A stretch of DNA of 64,000 bases. It comes from Rhipidocladum racemiflorum (lineage: Eukaryota > Streptophyta > Magnoliopsida > Poales > Poaceae). The position numbers and the translations under genes are program-made. A model generated the notes under the pieces. The model had not been told where the DNA came from, searched no databases, and was given only the letters and a program-made list of their open reading frames with translations. Each line of letters begins with the position of its first letter. The first letter of the stretch is position 1. Positions 62,951-64,000 of this stretch are shown piece by piece. The stretch is taken from NCBI GenBank assembly GCA_036346355.1, contig CM070583.1, positions 4,898,001-4,962,000 on the forward strand, in the 5' to 3' direction.

Positions 62951-64000
62951 TGTGAAATCATGTGCTGAAAAATTGGCTTTGAGCTGAAAAATTAACTTAG
63001 ATTTGAATTTGCAAAATGTGTTTGTTCATGTGTTTTGACAATTGACAAGAAGCTTGATAAGTTTTGCCTTGGCGCCGGACCAATCCTAAAGAAAACAGTA
63101 AGTTTCCCATCTACGACGGACAAACTTTCTTGGTCCTTTGTAAACATGCTTTTTGACAAACTCTTTTTTCCTATGTACAACGGACAAAGTCTTTGTGTCC
63201 GTAGTGAACATGATTTTGAGCGCATGAGCCAAACCCTATTTTCCAAGAATCCAGTAAGTTTCGCATGTACAACGGACAAAGTTTTTTGTCTGTCGTGAAC
63301 GGTTTTTTGAGGATTGATTTTGCATATACAACGGACAAAGTTTTTGGGTCCGTTGTAAACGTGTTTTCACCGGAATGTTTTCTTCTTGGAACTGAGAGTT
63401 TCACATGTACGCCGGACAAAGATTTCTTGTCCGTCGTGAATGGACTTTTTCTAGGGTTTTTATTTCTTGTCCGTTGTGAACGTGTTTTGCTCAGTTTGGA
63501 TGTTTTGCAAAATTGAAATGGTTTGAATTTGAAATTATGAAATTTGTGATGATTTCATGATGCTTCTTTTGAAGTGGACTTTATGCAATGCTCATGTGAG
63601 TAGTTGCATGGATTGACCTTGAGTCAAGTCGTGGACTTGTGCTCGGATTTGTTTTGTGGTTTGTTCATGTGCAGGTATTGCTCGAAGACGAATGTGGTCG
63701 ATGACGGGACCGGAACTAGGTTCATGGAGGAACTGAGGTTCGGGACTAGGTTCAGGAGGAACTGAGGTCTTGGTGGTCAAGGATGTCATGCGGGACGTTC
63801 GGGCTAAGGGAATGGTGCACATGAAGAATGGTTAGTCACGTGAGAATGGCAGGAGGTCATTCGCGTGCAAAGTGTTAGTCACGTGAGTATGGCAGGTGGT
63901 TATACGCGTGCAAAGTGTTAGTCACGTGAGTATGGAAGGGTTACCATACGCGTGCAAGAGTTGTACTCGGCCTGGTTGGGCCAAGTAGAGTTGTGTTGGA
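62951..64000 (+). repeat. 3' LTR of copia element B, cut by the window end
   Basis: It starts TGTGAAATCATGTGCTG at 62951 and matches 57122-58169. The differences seen are a small substitution and indel near 63053-63060, one change near 63097 and one near 63901. The hairpin array and the 43-bp repeats are both kept. Confidence 0.93.

Larger units (their letters stand above)
57122..64000 (+). mobile_element. Ty1/copia element B, Sirevirus-like, young, pol-deleted; 3' end beyond window
   Basis: It contains a 5' LTR (57122-58895), primer site, intact 693-codon gag, protease remnant fused to RNase H remnants, a 1.1-kb 3' region with repeated GGGGGAG tracts, a polypurine tract and the first 1050 bases of the 3' LTR. 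The 5' flank is GATAG (57117-57121); the other flank is outside the window. By eye the LTRs differ at only a few positions plus one small indel (about 57230 versus 63055), so the insertion is recent. Integrase and RT are missing, so it must be moved by an autonomous relative. Confidence 0.92.

Overview
The window is nuclear DNA of a plant, almost certainly a grass, and it is built nearly entirely of transposable elements. No host gene, tRNA, rRNA or other cellular gene could be supported. The grounds for a plant are initiator-Met-tRNA primer sites (TGGTATCAGAGC), Ty1/copia and Ty3/gypsy polyproteins of plant type, a CACTA transposon with CACTACAAGAAAA termini, a Stowaway-type MITE, and very long gypsy LTRs with GC-rich cores. 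The species cannot be named from the sequence.

Layout. (1) 1-16169 is a nest. A degenerate LTR of family Y is cut by LTR X (1-2470), by a solo LTR X (2862-6472, duplication CCAAA), and by a solo copia LTR (6862-15678, duplication TCTAT). The copia LTR holds a CACTA element (8205-15583), which holds a solo LTR Y (11217-13523, duplication GTAAT). (2) 16170-21638 is decayed repeat: an unassigned ORF, a short LTR X, and a 1-kb direct-repeat pair. (3) 21639-23378 is an antisense ORF of the kind that accompanies Tat-lineage gypsy elements. (4) 23379-36508 is a pair of inverted LTR X halves with a complete Sirevirus-like copia element (25211-36138, duplication AAAAA) at their junction. (5) 37090-38170 is a minus-strand chromovirus-like gag-protease remnant cut by a Tat-lineage gypsy element (38185 to about 46680) with gag, protease, RT, two RNase H domains, integrase and an antisense ORF. 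(6) 46681-48750 is a broken piece of a second Sirevirus-like family. (7) 48751-57121 holds LTR X copies in both orientations plus a solo LTR Y. (8) 57122-64000 is a young second-family Sirevirus-like element with an intact 693-codon gag and a collapsed pol; its 3' LTR runs off the window.

How the parts work together. LTRs carry promoters and polyadenylation signals. Gag packages the RNA, and protease, integrase, RT and RNase H replicate and insert it. Only the second-family gag at 58946-61015 is an open full-length frame. Every pol gene is frameshifted, stopped or deleted, so no element here looks autonomous. The most notable points are a deletion-derivative copia family that kept gag and lost most of pol in two copies, hairpin and G-box-like repeat arrays in its LTR, a CxxC-studded coiled-coil extension of gag shared by two families, and nested insertions dated relative to one another by target duplications. 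LTR families X and Y are names used only within this annotation. All homologies are between copies inside the window or to families recalled from knowledge; no database search was run.
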